Shown here: positions 10,911 to 19,431 of the stretch, in pieces
Numbering within the stretch: position 1 is the stretch's first letter
Layout of the letters: each line of letters begins with the position of its first letter
Origin: Acidimicrobiia bacterium
GTDB taxonomy: Bacteria; Actinomycetota; Acidimicrobiia; Spongiisociales; UBA11373
DNA length: 64,000 bases
Assembly (NCBI GenBank): GCA_030584185.1
Contig: CP129495.1
Span: 2,147,560-2,211,559, forward strand
Direction: 5' to 3'
Position numbers and translations under genes: made by a program
The notes under the pieces: generated by a model
The model's input: only the letters and a program-made list of their open reading frames with translations
What the model was told of the DNA's origin: nothing
Database searches by the model: none

Positions 10911-12896
10911 GTGGCAGTGCAATTCACCCATGAAGAGATCGGCGTCCTGCCGGGCAGCACGGCATGGGCTGCCGCCGCGGTTCACGACGACCATGGCTCC
11001 GGCCTGCCCGATCTGCCCGACGGCCGGATGCCGGCCCATGAGAGCCGTCGTCGTCGGCGCCTGATCAGGGGCTTCGCCCTGTTCGCCATGGTCGTCGGCG
11101 CCTCCTACCTCACCTGGCGCCTGCTGTTCACCATCGAGGCCGCCGCCTGGTTCGTGGCGGCCCCGATGCTGGTCCTCGAGCTGCACCACGCCTTCGGCCT
11201 CGGCCTCTACACCTTCTCGCTGTGGGACGTGGACCCGCCCCCGGTGCCCGCCCCCGTCGACGGCACCGACCTCGCCGTCGCCGTGCTCATCCCCACGCTG
11301 GACGAGAGCATCGAGGTGCTGCTGCCGGTGATCGGTGCCGCGGTGACCCTGCAGCCTGAGCACGAGACCTGGGTGCTCGACGACGGGAACCGCCCCGACG
11401 TGGCCCGGCTGGCGGCGGCCCTCGGTGCTCGCTACCTAGCTCGTGAGACCAACGAGCACGCCAAGGCGGGCAACCTGAACAACGCTCTGCAGTTCGTGGA
11501 GGCCGACGTGATCGCCGTCCTCGACGCCGACCACGTCGCCGGACGCGACTTCCTCAGACACACCCTCGGCTACTTCGATGACCCGGGGATCGCGGTGGTT
11601 CAGACGCCGCAGGACTTCTACAACGTCGACTCCTTCGAGCACGAGGCCCGTCCCGGGCGGCGGCCACGCTTCAACGAGCAGGCGGTGTTCTACCGGCTGA
11701 TCCTGCCCGCCAAGAACCGCTGGAACGCCGCCTTCTGGTGCGGCACCAGTGCCCTGGTGCGGGTGGCGGCACTTCGCGATGTCGGCGGCGTCGCCACCGA
11801 CTCGGTGACCGAGGACATCCACACGTCGGTGCGGATGCACAAGAACGGGTGGCGCATCATGGTCCACAACGAGGTCCTGGCCCGGGGCCTGGCCGCCTCC
11901 GACGCCCGCCAGTACATGATGCAGCGCCGCCGCTGGGCCCGCGGGGCCATGCAGGTGATGCGGCACGAGCGACTGTTCTCGAGCCCCCGCCTCACCCTCG
12001 CTCAGAAGCTGGCCTACGGGGCCACGCTGGTCGGGTGGTTCGACGTGCTGCGCTCGCTGGCGTTCGTGTGCCTGCCGGTGCTGGTGCTCTTCTCGGGAGC
12101 ATTGCCGATCGCGGCACCGATCGAGGTGTTCGGGCCCGCCTTCCTCGGAACCTTCCTCATCCAGTTCACCGCCCTGCGCCTTCTAGCCCGCGGGTACTAC
12201 CCGCCGCGCCTGTCGGTGCTCTTCGAGACCCTGCGCATGCCTGCGGTGGTGCCCGCGTTCCGGGCCCTGTTCGGCTCGGGCGACAAGGGTTTTCAGGTGA
12301 CCCCCAAGGGCCGCACCGCAGGTGCGAGGCACAGGCTCCCGGTCCCTCCTCTGATCCGGGCGCTTCTGCTGGCATCGGCGGCAGCCATGCTGTGGGCCGG
12401 CCTGACCCTTGCCGGGGCAACTCCGCTTCACTACGGCGAGCCCGACGCCATGTACGGCACCGCCGGATTCCTGGTGGTGAACATGGCGCTCCTGGTGGCG
12501 GCCGCCCGCCGGGTGCGCGCTCCCAACTTCGCCGGCGAGCGCCGGGCCTCGGTGCGATTCCCCGTCGACATGACCGGCGCCCTCTCGGGGGTTCCGGTGC
12601 GGATCCGTGACCTCTCCCTCACCGGGGCTCGGGTGCGCTTCGACGGGGAGGTCGACGCCGTCCCGAAGCTCGGCCAGCTGGTTCGTCTGCACATCGCCAG
12701 CGGCGACATCGAGATGAAGGCCTGCGTGGTCAGCGCCTACCGATCCGACTGGACGGGAAGCGACCTCGGCCTGGAGTTCTCGCCCGGACAGTGGGACCGG
12801 ATGCGCGATCTGGCACTGATGTTGTTCCATGGGGGGTCACGGAGACCGGAGCAGGAAGCGGCCGAGACCACCGGTGACGAGGGTCGGGCGGCTTGA
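10911..12896 (+). CDS. Cellulose-synthase-like family 2 glycosyltransferase with C-terminal PilZ domain
   Basis: Membrane glycosyltransferase resembling BcsA, about 661 residues. Order of parts: two N-terminal membrane helices (about 50-100), cytoplasmic GT2 domain with LIPTLDES, DDG (about 157), DADH (about 205), TED (about 290) and QRRRW (about 328), then further membrane helices, and a PilZ domain at about 545-630. The PilZ motifs RRASVR (RxxxR) and DLSLTG (D/NxSxxG) are intact, so activation by cyclic di-GMP is expected. The polymer is unknown. Start choice: the frame opens at GTG 10902, but GTG 10911 has AAGGG at good spacing. The adjacent cytochrome c gene starts at its end. Confidence 0.87.
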   Translation: MAVQFTHEEIGVLPGSTAWAAAAVHDDHGSGLPDLPDGRMPAHESRRRRRLIRGFALFAMVVGASYLTWRLLFTIEAAAWFVAAPMLVLELHHAFGLGLYTFSLWDVDPPPVPAPVDGTDLAVAVLIPTLDESIEVLLPVIGAAVTLQPEHETWVLDDGNRPDVARLAAALGARYLARETNEHAKAGNLNNALQFVEADVIAVLDADHVAGRDFLRHTLGYFDDPGIAVVQTPQDFYNVDSFEHEARPGRRPRFNEQAVFYRLILPAKNRWNAAFWCGTSALVRVAALRDVGGVATDSVTEDIHTSVRMHKNGWRIMVHNEVLARGLAASDARQYMMQRRRWARGAMQVMRHERLFSSPRLTLAQKLAYGATLVGWFDVLRSLAFVCLPVLVLFSGALPIAAPIEVFGPAFLGTFLIQFTALRLLARGYYPPRLSVLFETLRMPAVVPAFRALFGSGDKGFQVTPKGRTAGARHRLPVPPLIRALLLASAAAMLWAGLTLAGATPLHYGEPDAMYGTAGFLVVNMALLVAAARRVRAPNFAGERRASVRFPVDMTGALSGVPVRIRDLSLTGARVRFDGEVDAVPKLGQLVRLHIASGDIEMKACVVSAYRSDWTGSDLGLEFSPGQWDRMRDLALMLFHGGSRRPEQEAAETTGDEGRAA

Positions 12897-12913
12897 CCGG
12901 CCGGATCGGAGCG

Positions 12914-14789
12914 ATGCTCGTCGCGCTCTCGGCGCTGGTCGTCTCATGCGGCGGTGAAGGGGTGGCGGATGAAGCCCAGGCCCGGCCCGCTCCGATCGAC
13001 GGGGTTCCGGCCGAAGTCTTCTTCGCCCGGTCGTGCGCCCCGTGTCACGGGGTGGATCGTGCCGGGAGGTCCGGTCCGGCACTGCTCCCCGATGTGCTCT
13101 CGGAGGACGATGCCTTCTACGCCGCCGTGATCCAGGAGGGCCGACCGGAGAAGGGAATGCCGGCGTGGGGGGGGTGTCCTCGACGACGCCGAGGTGGCCT
13201 CTCTGGTCGCCATGCTGCGGAGCCCGCCGGGCGAGGGTTCAGCACCCGATCCGGGGTGGGGGTTGGACGGGGTTTCCGCCCCGGCGGCTCTCGAGCTCGG
13301 GGAGGCCGACCTGGGGTCGTCCCTGCCATTCACCTGGGTCCTGTCCAACGCCTCGACCGAAGCCGTCGACGCGGTTCGGTTCACCAGCCCGTCGCTTTCG
13401 GTCTTCCTCCTCGATGCGCTCCCCATCAGGATCGAGGCGGGCGGCTCGGCCACCCTCAGCGCCGTACTGGTGCCGGTCCCGGGGTCGCCACCGGGCGAGG
13501 TCACGGGATCGGCGGTCGTGGACCTGGTGGGACCCGGCGGAGAGGGCAGCCGCAGCCTGTCGGTGCATGGTGTGGCATCACCTCCAGACCGGGCCCTGGC
13601 CATGACCGAGGTTCCCGTGCGGGGCATGCCGGTCCGCCTGGCGTCGTGGGATCGGTACCTCTTCGTCGGATACTTCGACGGGACCATCGACGTCATGGAG
13701 TTCGACGGGCCGACCACCCTGAACCTGGTGGAGCGGATCGAAGCCATCGCTTTGACGCCCAACCACGGGCCCGACGGGGCGCCGCAGCCGGAGGTGGGCG
13801 GAAGGCTGATTGGCGGGATCGCCGTGGACGACACCGGAACCCTGTACGTGACCCACGCCGATCCCCGGCTCGACGAGGGAGAGTTCTCCCGCACCGGCCA
13901 CCTGGCCGACCTGAACTCGGGGGCGGTCACCGCCCTCGACGGTCCGCCCGGTTCCTACGGCGCCCCCGGCCATCGCCGCGATCTGGTCCTCGGCCTGCCC
14001 CGCAACGTCACCAACCACATTCCGCTCGGGGTGGCGTGGCGGGCCGGGAGCCTTTTCGTGGCGGTGGGCGCCATGACCGACTCGGGAAGCCCCGACGACT
14101 CCAAGCCCGATCCGGACACCGGGTTGAGCGGCAGCATCCTCAGGGTCGATCTCGCCGCCGGCGAAGGCATGTTTCCGGTGAGCCTCACCTCACCCGGTGG
14201 CGACCCCGCCGCCGTCGAGGCCCTCCCTACCGGGGTGATCGAGATCTGGGCTACCGGGGTTCGCAACGGCTTCGGCCTCGCCTTCGTCGGTGACGACCTG
14301 TTCCTGACCGACCAGGGATCGGACGGCGGATGGGCGCCTTCCCCGGCCGAGGGTGTGCCCGGGTTCGGTCCCCACTTCGGCCCCGACCACATGCACCTGG
14401 TCGCCAGGGGTGCCTATCTGGGGCAGCCCAATCCGGCTCGTGGCGAGATGGTCCTCGACGACGGGAGTGGCTACGCCACCGCCGTCGTCAGCCCCGGCTA
14501 CACGGCCCCGGTCCACGCCTTCGGGCTCCACGACTCCGCCACCGGCATCGTCGCCTACCGGGGTGATCGGTTCCCCGACCTGCAGGGAACGATCCTGGCG
14601 GCCAAGTTCAGCGGCACGGTGGGCCTCCAGGCGCTGCGGTTGGACGGGACCAGGGTGGTGGAGGTGCGCCAGCTGGTGACCCGGCCCGAGGTCAACAACG
14701 TCACCGACGTCGTGGTCGGCCCCGACGGCCAGATCGTGTTCGCCGAGATGTGGGACATGCGGCTGCGGATCGCCACCGGTTGGCGTTGA
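12914..14789 (+). pseudogene. Cytochrome c/beta-propeller lipoprotein interrupted by a frameshift
   Basis: Two frames together encode one protein. The first (from ATG 12914, or TTG 12893 overlapping the previous stop) has a lipoprotein signal ending LVVSC, then a class I cytochrome c domain with CAPCH and GMPAWGG. At the G8 run 13167-13174 the frame is lost; with seven Gs it would read PAWGGVLDDAEVASLVAML, a normal cytochrome c ending, and continue in the frame open from about 13180 to 14789. That part holds an immunoglobulin-like segment and a beta-propeller resembling glucose/sorbosone dehydrogenases (FVGYFDGTI, EIWATGVRNGFG, HLVARGAYLGQPNPARG). A sequencing error or a real or phase-variable mutation are all possible. 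Confidence 0.75.
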
Positions 14790-14824
14790 TGGCCCCTCTC
14801 GGCTCTGGGCCGCCCCGAACCTGT

Positions 14825-14859
14825 TACACTTCTGCCGCCGGAGAGCAGTCTGCCTTCGG
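14825..14859 (+). promoter_or_regulatory. rpsO -10 box and candidate S15 leader hairpin
   Basis: TACACT at 14825-14830 could start a transcript near 14837. The hairpin at 14838-14859 would then be the very 5' end of the mRNA: CCGGAG pairs with CTTCGG, and after one unpaired A, GCA pairs with TGC around a GTC loop. The stem has a G-U pair next to a G-C pair, the kind of element ribosomal protein S15 recognises in 16S rRNA and in several of its own leaders. Autoregulation is inferred, not shown. Confidence 0.45.
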
Positions 14860-14865
14860 TTTCTC

Positions 14866-15123
14866 ATGACGGACACCAAGACCATCGTCGCCGAGTACGG
14901 CTCGCATGCCACGGACACCGGTTCACCGGAGGTCCAGGTTGCGTTGCTTACCGAGCGTATCAACCATCTCACCGAGCACCTGAAGGTCCATTCCAAGGAC
15001 CATCACAGCCGGCGCGGTCTGTTGATGATGGTCGGTCTTCGTCGTCGCCTGCTCGACTACCTGAAGAATCAGGACGTCGAGCGCTACCGGAGCGTCATCG
15101 CACGCCTCGGGCTGCGGCGCTGA
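14866..15123 (+). CDS. rpsO: 30S ribosomal protein S15
   Basis: S15 is a primary binder of the central domain of 16S rRNA and nucleates platform assembly. The 85 residues have the family signature [30 protein letters not shown] and the C-terminal [13 protein letters not shown]. No strong Shine-Dalgarno precedes ATG 14866; a pyrimidine-rich GTTTCTC separates it from the leader hairpin. It lies before pnp, as in most bacteria. Confidence 0.97.
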   Translation: MTDTKTIVAEYGSHATDTGSPEVQVALLTERINHLTEHLKVHSKDHHSRRGLLMMVGLRRRLLDYLKNQDVERYRSVIARLGLRR

Positions 15124-15124
15124 T

Positions 15125-15151
15125 CAAAGGCGGCCGATCCGGTCGCCTTTG
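15125..15151 (+). terminator. Hairpin between rpsO and pnp
   Basis: CAAAGGCG (15125-15132) pairs with CGCCTTTG (15144-15151), with further pairing of CCG and CGG inside. It starts two bases after the rpsO stop. It could terminate rpsO transcripts or act as a processing site between rpsO and pnp. The 129 bases to the pnp start hold no other recognised element; a TTGACC at 15228 lacks a matching -10. Confidence 0.6.
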
Positions 15152-15280
15152 TGCTGTCATGGGAGCAACGACAGTCGGGAGTGCGCCTCGTCAGTTGCTA
15201 GTTGCCAATCATCGACGCAATCGAAGGTTGACCACTGGTAATTGGCGGACGTGCGCTCCCTCGATGAAGAGAGAGACAAC

Positions 15281-17641
15281 ATGTCCGAGTTTTCGGCATC
15301 CGGCGTCGTAGGAGACGCCACCTTCCACTTTTCCACGGGCCGATTGGCCCCCCAGGCCGACGGCGCAGTCGAGGCCCGAGTCGGCGACACCGTGGTGCTT
15401 GCCACCGCCGTTGCCTCCCGGCGCCTTCGCGAGGGAGTCGACTTCTTCCCGCTGACGGTCGACGTCGAGGAGCGCATGTACGCCGTGGGGAAGATCCCCG
15501 GGTCGTTCTTCCGGCGTGAGGGACGCGCCACCGAGCGCGCCACCCTGTCGGCACGGCTCATCGACCGGCCGCTCCGGCCCTCGTTCAAGGACGGTTTCCG
15601 GTCCGAGACCCACGTGGTCGCCCTGGTGACCTCGGCGGACGAGGACCAGCCCTACGACGTGCTCGCCCTCAACGCCGCCTCGGCCGCCCTGATGGTGAGC
15701 CCGATTCCGTTCGAGGGCCCGATCGCCGGGGTGAGGCTCGCTTACCGCAACGGCGAGTGGATCCCGATGCCCACCTACGCCCAGATCGCCGAGTCGGTGT
15801 TCGAGCTGGTGGTGGCGGGCAAGCGCAACACCGAGGGCGGGATCGACATCGCCATGGTCGAGGCCGGCGCCACCGAGGAGGCCATGCGGCTCATCGCCGA
15901 CGGCCAGGCACCCACCGACGAGGCCGCCGTCGCTCGCGGCCTGGAGGAGGCCAAGGCATACCTGAGCGCCCTGATCGACCTCCAGCTCGAGCTGCGCTCC
16001 CAGGTGTCCATCCCCGAGGTGGAGTTCCCCCTGGTCAGCGACTACTCCGACGACCTGTACGCCCGGGTCGAGGCCGCCGCCAAGCCCAAGGTGGCCGAGG
16101 TGGTCGAGATCGCCGGCAAGCAGGATCGCAACCTGGCCGAAGAGGCGGCCCGGGAGGCCACCATGGCCGAGCTCGGGATGGACGCCGATCACGAAGAGGC
16201 CGCCGCCGCCGGCCGCGCCTTCCGCAGCGTGATGAAGAAGGCGATGCGGGCGCGGGTGGTGAGCGACGGGATCCGGCTCGACGGGAGGGGCACTCGTGAC
16301 GTGCGTCCCATCTCGGTCGAGGTGGGCGTGGTCCCCCGAGGGCACGGCTCGGCGATCTTCCAGCGTGGCGAGACCCAGGTTCTCAACGTCAGCACCATCG
16401 GGATGCTGCGCATGGAGCAGATGCTCGACACGATCGGGATCGAGGACTCCAAGCGCTACATGCACCACTACAACTTCCCGCCGTTCTCCACCGGCGAGAC
16501 CGGCTTCATGCGCGGACCCCGCCGGAGAGAGATCGGTCACGGCGCACTCGCCGAGAAGGCGCTGCTCCCGGTGATCCCCACCGAGAACGAGTTCCCATAC
16601 GCATTCCGACTGGTGTCGGAGGTGCTCTCGTCGAACGGATCGTCGTCGATGGCGTCGGTGTGCGGTTCCAGCCTGTCGCTGATGGACTGTGGCGTGCCGA
16701 TCGCCGCCCCCGTCGCCGGGGTGGCCATGGGCCTGATCGCCCATGAGGGCGGGTTCGTCACCCTGACCGACATCCTCGGAGCCGAGGACGCCCTGGGCGA
16801 CATGGACTTCAAGGTGGCAGGCACCGCCGAGGTGATCACCGCCCTGCAGCTCGACACCAAGATCGAGGGGCTGCCCGCCGAGGTGCTGGCCGCGGCCCTC
16901 GACCAGGCCCGTGAGGCACGGCTTCACATCCTGGCCGAGATGGCGAAGGTGCTCTCCGCCCCCAGGGCGGAGCTGAACCCGATCGCCCCCCGCATCGAGG
17001 CGGTGGTGATCCCCAAGGACAAGATCGGCGAGATCATCGGGCCCAAGGGCAAGATGATCCGCGAGATCGAGGAGCAGACCGGGGCCACCCTCGAGATCGA
17101 GGACGACGGGACGGTGCGCATCGGCGCCGCCGACGGCGACGCCCTGCGCATGGCCAAGGAGCGGGTGCTCGGCATCGCCTTCCCGCCCGAGGCCGAGTTG
17201 GGCAAGGAGTACGAGGGCGAGATCGTGAACATCACCAAGTTCGGCGCCTTCGTCAACATCCTTCCCGGCCGCGACGGCCTGCTGCACATCTCCAAGATCG
17301 GGGGTGGCCGCCGCATCGAGAACGTCGAGGACGTGTACTCGCTGGGCGACAAGGTGCAGGTGGTGGTGCGTGAGATCGACGACCGGGGCAAGGTGAGCCT
17401 CGACCTGGCCGGTGCGGAACCGTCCCCGGGCGGGGACGACGAGCCACGCGAGCGCCGCGAGCCCAGGGGTGACCGCGAGCCCCGCGGCGACCGCGAGCCC
17501 CGACCCGACCGTGGCGGAAGGGACCGCGGCCCGCGTCGCGACGGCGACGGCGCCGCCGCCCGCAGCGGGTCGCCGGCGTCTCCGGCCAAGCCGGGACGTC
17601 AGGTGGTCTCCTTCGAGGACGAGTTCGAGTCCGGCATCTGA
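15281..17641 (+). CDS. pnp: Polynucleotide phosphorylase
   Basis: Phosphorolytic 3'-5' exoribonuclease (guanosine pentaphosphate synthetase in older actinobacterial naming). The 786 residues show RNase PH domain 1 (about 10-215, with PGSFFRREGRATERA), an all-helical linker, RNase PH domain 2 (about 320-560, with GSSLSLMDCGVPI and DILGAEDALGDMDFKVAGT), KH domain (IGPKGKMIREI) and S1 domain (EYEGEIVNITKFGAFV). The C-terminal tail of about 60 residues is rich in Arg, Gly, Asp and Pro repeats, which probably helps bind RNA. The frame opens at TTG 15242, but ATG 15281 follows GAAGAGAGAGA and gives the family-like start. Confidence 0.96.
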   Translation: MSEFSASGVVGDATFHFSTGRLAPQADGAVEARVGDTVVLATAVASRRLREGVDFFPLTVDVEERMYAVGKIPGSFFRREGRATERATLSARLIDRPLRPSFKDGFRSETHVVALVTSADEDQPYDVLALNAASAALMVSPIPFEGPIAGVRLAYRNGEWIPMPTYAQIAESVFELVVAGKRNTEGGIDIAMVEAGATEEAMRLIADGQAPTDEAAVARGLEEAKAYLSALIDLQLELRSQVSIPEVEFPLVSDYSDDLYARVEAAAKPKVAEVVEIAGKQDRNLAEEAAREATMAELGMDADHEEAAAAGRAFRSVMKKAMRARVVSDGIRLDGRGTRDVRPISVEVGVVPRGHGSAIFQRGETQVLNVSTIGMLRMEQMLDTIGIEDSKRYMHHYNFPPFSTGETGFMRGPRRREIGHGALAEKALLPVIPTENEFPYAFRLVSEVLSSNGSSSMASVCGSSLSLMDCGVPIAAPVAGVAMGLIAHEGGFVTLTDILGAEDALGDMDFKVAGTAEVITALQLDTKIEGLPAEVLAAALDQAREARLHILAEMAKVLSAPRAELNPIAPRIEAVVIPKDKIGEIIGPKGKMIREIEEQTGATLEIEDDGTVRIGAADGDALRMAKERVLGIAFPPEAELGKEYEGEIVNITKFGAFVNILPGRDGLLHISKIGGGRRIENVEDVYSLGDKVQVVVREIDDRGKVSLDLAGAEPSPGGDDEPRERREPRGDREPRGDREPRPDRGGRDRGPRRDGDGAAARSGSPASPAKPGRQVVSFEDEFESGI

Positions 17642-17663
17642 GCCGGCTCGCCATCGAGGATCC

Positions 17664-17691
17664 ACGGGGCCTCCCTTCGGGGAGGCCCCGT
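17664..17691 (+). terminator. Strong hairpin terminator after pnp
   Basis: Twelve base pairs, ACGGGGCCTCCC at 17664-17675 with GGGAGGCCCCGT at 17680-17691, closed by a TTCG tetraloop, 22 bases after the pnp stop. No U-tract follows, which is common for GC-rich actinobacterial terminators. Confidence 0.8.
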
Positions 17692-17717
17692 CGTCGTCGG
17701 ATCGGTAGCCTGCGGCG

Positions 17718-18155
17718 ATGACCACCTCCAGCCGACCCCAGATGCCGCCGATCGCCGACGAGGCGGGCATGGCCGACCTGCTCGCCGAGCAGGTGATCGG
17801 CGTGCTCTGCAGCCACAACCCCGACGGCACCATCCATGCCGCCCCCACCTACTTCCTCCACGAGGACGGGCTCTACGTGATGGGCACCCAGGATGGGTCC
17901 CAGCGGGTGAAGAACCTGCGGCGCGACCCGCGAGCCACCCTCCTGGTGGAGCGACGCCAGGAGCCGTACCGGTCGGTGACCGTCTACGGGCGGGCCGAGG
18001 TGCTCCCCGGCGACCTGGAACGCCGGATCCGGATCCTGGAGCGCGTCTCGCCCCGGGAGGAGGCCGAGCAGTTCGCCGGTTGGCTGGCCGCCGAGTGGGG
18101 CCTGATCGAGATCAGGCTGCACCCGCAGCGCCTGGTCACCGTGGACTACTCCTAG
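17718..18155 (+). CDS. Pyridoxamine 5'-phosphate oxidase-like flavin/F420-binding protein
   Basis: A 145-residue split-barrel protein of the PNPOx-like superfamily, which in actinobacteria includes many F420-dependent reductases. Features are IGVLCSHNPDGTIHAAPTYF, DGLYVMGTQDGSQRVKNLRRDPRATLLVE and a C-terminal HPQRLVTVDYS. Cofactor and substrate cannot be told from the sequence. TAGCCT ends six bases before ATG 17718, so the mRNA is probably leaderless. The gene converges with the PEBP lipoprotein gene, and the stop codons overlap by four bases. Confidence 0.8.
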   Translation: MTTSSRPQMPPIADEAGMADLLAEQVIGVLCSHNPDGTIHAAPTYFLHEDGLYVMGTQDGSQRVKNLRRDPRATLLVERRQEPYRSVTVYGRAEVLPGDLERRIRILERVSPREEAEQFAGWLAAEWGLIEIRLHPQRLVTVDYS

Positions 18156-18703
18156 CGGGAGAACGTCCCCATCAGGGTCGCCCGGGCGAGGATCCTGCCC
18201 TCCATGGCGGCGTGCAGGGCCTCCTTGCCGGCGCCGGGCGCCAGGTCGAGCGGCCGGTCCAGGGCGTACACCGTGAAGAAGTAGCGGTGGGTGCCCCCGG
18301 GCGGGCAGGGCCCCCGGTAGCCGGTGGTTCCCCACGAGTTGCGCCCCTGGGTGCCGGGAGCAGCACCTTCGGGGAGGGTGTCGAAGGGATCCATGTCGTA
18401 GGCGACCCAGTGGTCCCAGGTGCCGCCGGGAGCGTCGGGATCATCCATGATCAGGGCCAGTGCGGCGGTGCCCGGGGGAAGCCCCTCGATCGTGAGCGGA
18501 GGCGACAGGTCGGGGCCATCACAGGTGTGGCGGGCGGGGATGGGGCTTCCCTCGGTGAATGCGGTGGAGGTCAGGTGCATGGTCGCCTCCGGTGTGGTCG
18601 TGGTGTCGGCCGGGGCCGTGGTCGGGGGAGTGGTGACGGCGGGGTCGTCGCCGCAGGCGGCGACGGCGAAGAGCAGGGCCGTCAGCACCGCCGCCACTCG
18701 CAT
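18152..18703 (-). CDS. YbhB/YbcL-like PEBP family lipoprotein
   Basis: Bacterial phosphatidylethanolamine-binding protein (Raf kinase inhibitor-like) of 183 residues. A signal peptide ends in the lipobox AVAAC, followed by a Thr/Pro-rich linker and the PEBP domain with GPDLSPPL, DDPDAPGGTWDHWV and GPCPPGGTHRYFFTVYALD. The role of these periplasmic or surface proteins is not known. A GGGAGGTGG ribosome binding site precedes the ATG at 18703. It is transcribed divergently from the SOS-controlled imuA' gene. Confidence 0.88.
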   Translation of the reverse strand: MRVAAVLTALLFAVAACGDDPAVTTPPTTAPADTTTTPEATMHLTSTAFTEGSPIPARHTCDGPDLSPPLTIEGLPPGTAALALIMDDPDAPGGTWDHWVAYDMDPFDTLPEGAAPGTQGRNSWGTTGYRGPCPPGGTHRYFFTVYALDRPLDLAPGAGKEALHAAMEGRILARATLMGTFSR

Positions 18704-18751
18704 GACGCCACCTCCCGGTCGGATGGTATCTCCCTCCCCTCCTCCTTCCCA

Positions 18752-18774
18752 TCGAACATGTGTTCGATTAGGAT
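18752..18774 (+). promoter_or_regulatory. SOS (LexA) box overlapping the imuA'-imuB promoter
   Basis: The palindrome TCGAACATGTGTTCGA at 18752-18767 fits the Gram-positive LexA consensus CGAAC-N4-GTTCG exactly. The -10 hexamer TAGGAT (18769-18774) starts immediately after it, so LexA would block polymerase. The first start codon lies nine bases downstream. The dnaE2 promoter at 41.7 kb has the same arrangement. Confidence 0.88.
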
Positions 18775-18783
18775 GATCCGCCC

Positions 18784-19431
18784 TTGGAACCGGCCTCTCT
18801 CCTCACAACGTCGGCGGGCGCCCCGTCGCCCCTTCCGGCGTCGCCCGTCGACCTGGCCGCCGCTCCCGGGCGAGTGCTGGGCCTGGTCGGCGCCCCCGGA
18901 TCGGGGCTGACCCGTCTCGCCCTCACCCTGGTGGCGGAGCACCCCGGCCCGGTCGCCGTCCTGGACGTCCGGGGCTGGCTGTGCCCGACGTCGGCCTGGG
19001 AGGCGGGCATCGACCCGGAGAACCTGGTGGTGGTGCGCTGCGGGGATCGGGCCGCCTGGCCCCATGTCGCCGCCTCTCTGGTGGAGGGGTTCGCGGTGGT
19101 CTACGCCGAGGTGCCGCCTCACCTCCCCGATGCCGTCCTGCGCCGCCTCGCCGCCCTGACCCGGGCCCGTCGCTGTGCCCTGATCCTGCGTCCGGTGGGC
19201 GGCGACATCCCTTCCGGGGTGCTGCACCTGCGGCTGGAGTCGGTGGGGGTGGCCTGGGAAGGGGTGGAGCAGGGGCACGGCGCCTTGACGAGACGCCGCC
19301 TCGTCCTGCGGGCCGGGGGCAAGGGGGCCCGTGGCGTCGAACAGGTCGTGGAGATGGAGGACGATGGCACGCATCCTCTGCGTGTGGTACCCCGATTGGC
19401 CGCTGCGCCGCCCGGACTCGCCGCCGGATAG
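18784..19431 (+). CDS. ImuA'-like RecA-fold protein of the mutasome
   Basis: A 215-residue protein with a RecA-like Walker A (GAPGSGLT, about residues 36-43) and hydrophobic strands (VAVLDVRGWL, CALILRPVGG). Together with position directly before imuB and the SOS box, this identifies the ImuA' component of the ImuA'/ImuB/DnaE2 mutasome, which delivers error-prone DnaE2 to stalled forks. The N terminus is Pro/Ala-rich. The start is TTG 18784, nine bases after the -10 box; no better in-frame start is near. The 3' end overlaps imuB by 68 bases. Similarity within this family is low, so the call depends partly on context. Confidence 0.78.
   Translation: MEPASLLTTSAGAPSPLPASPVDLAAAPGRVLGLVGAPGSGLTRLALTLVAEHPGPVAVLDVRGWLCPTSAWEAGIDPENLVVVRCGDRAAWPHVAASLVEGFAVVYAEVPPHLPDAVLRRLAALTRARRCALILRPVGGDIPSGVLHLRLESVGVAWEGVEQGHGALTRRRLVLRAGGKGARGVEQVVEMEDDGTHPLRVVPRLAAAPPGLAAG

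Noticed and set aside
15209..17848. Long minus-strand open frame opposite pnp (and similar ones opposite nusA, infB and dnaE2)
   Set aside because: In GC-rich coding DNA the antisense frames stay open by base bias. The predicted proteins are His/Gly/Leu-rich without domains, and the sense genes are certain.
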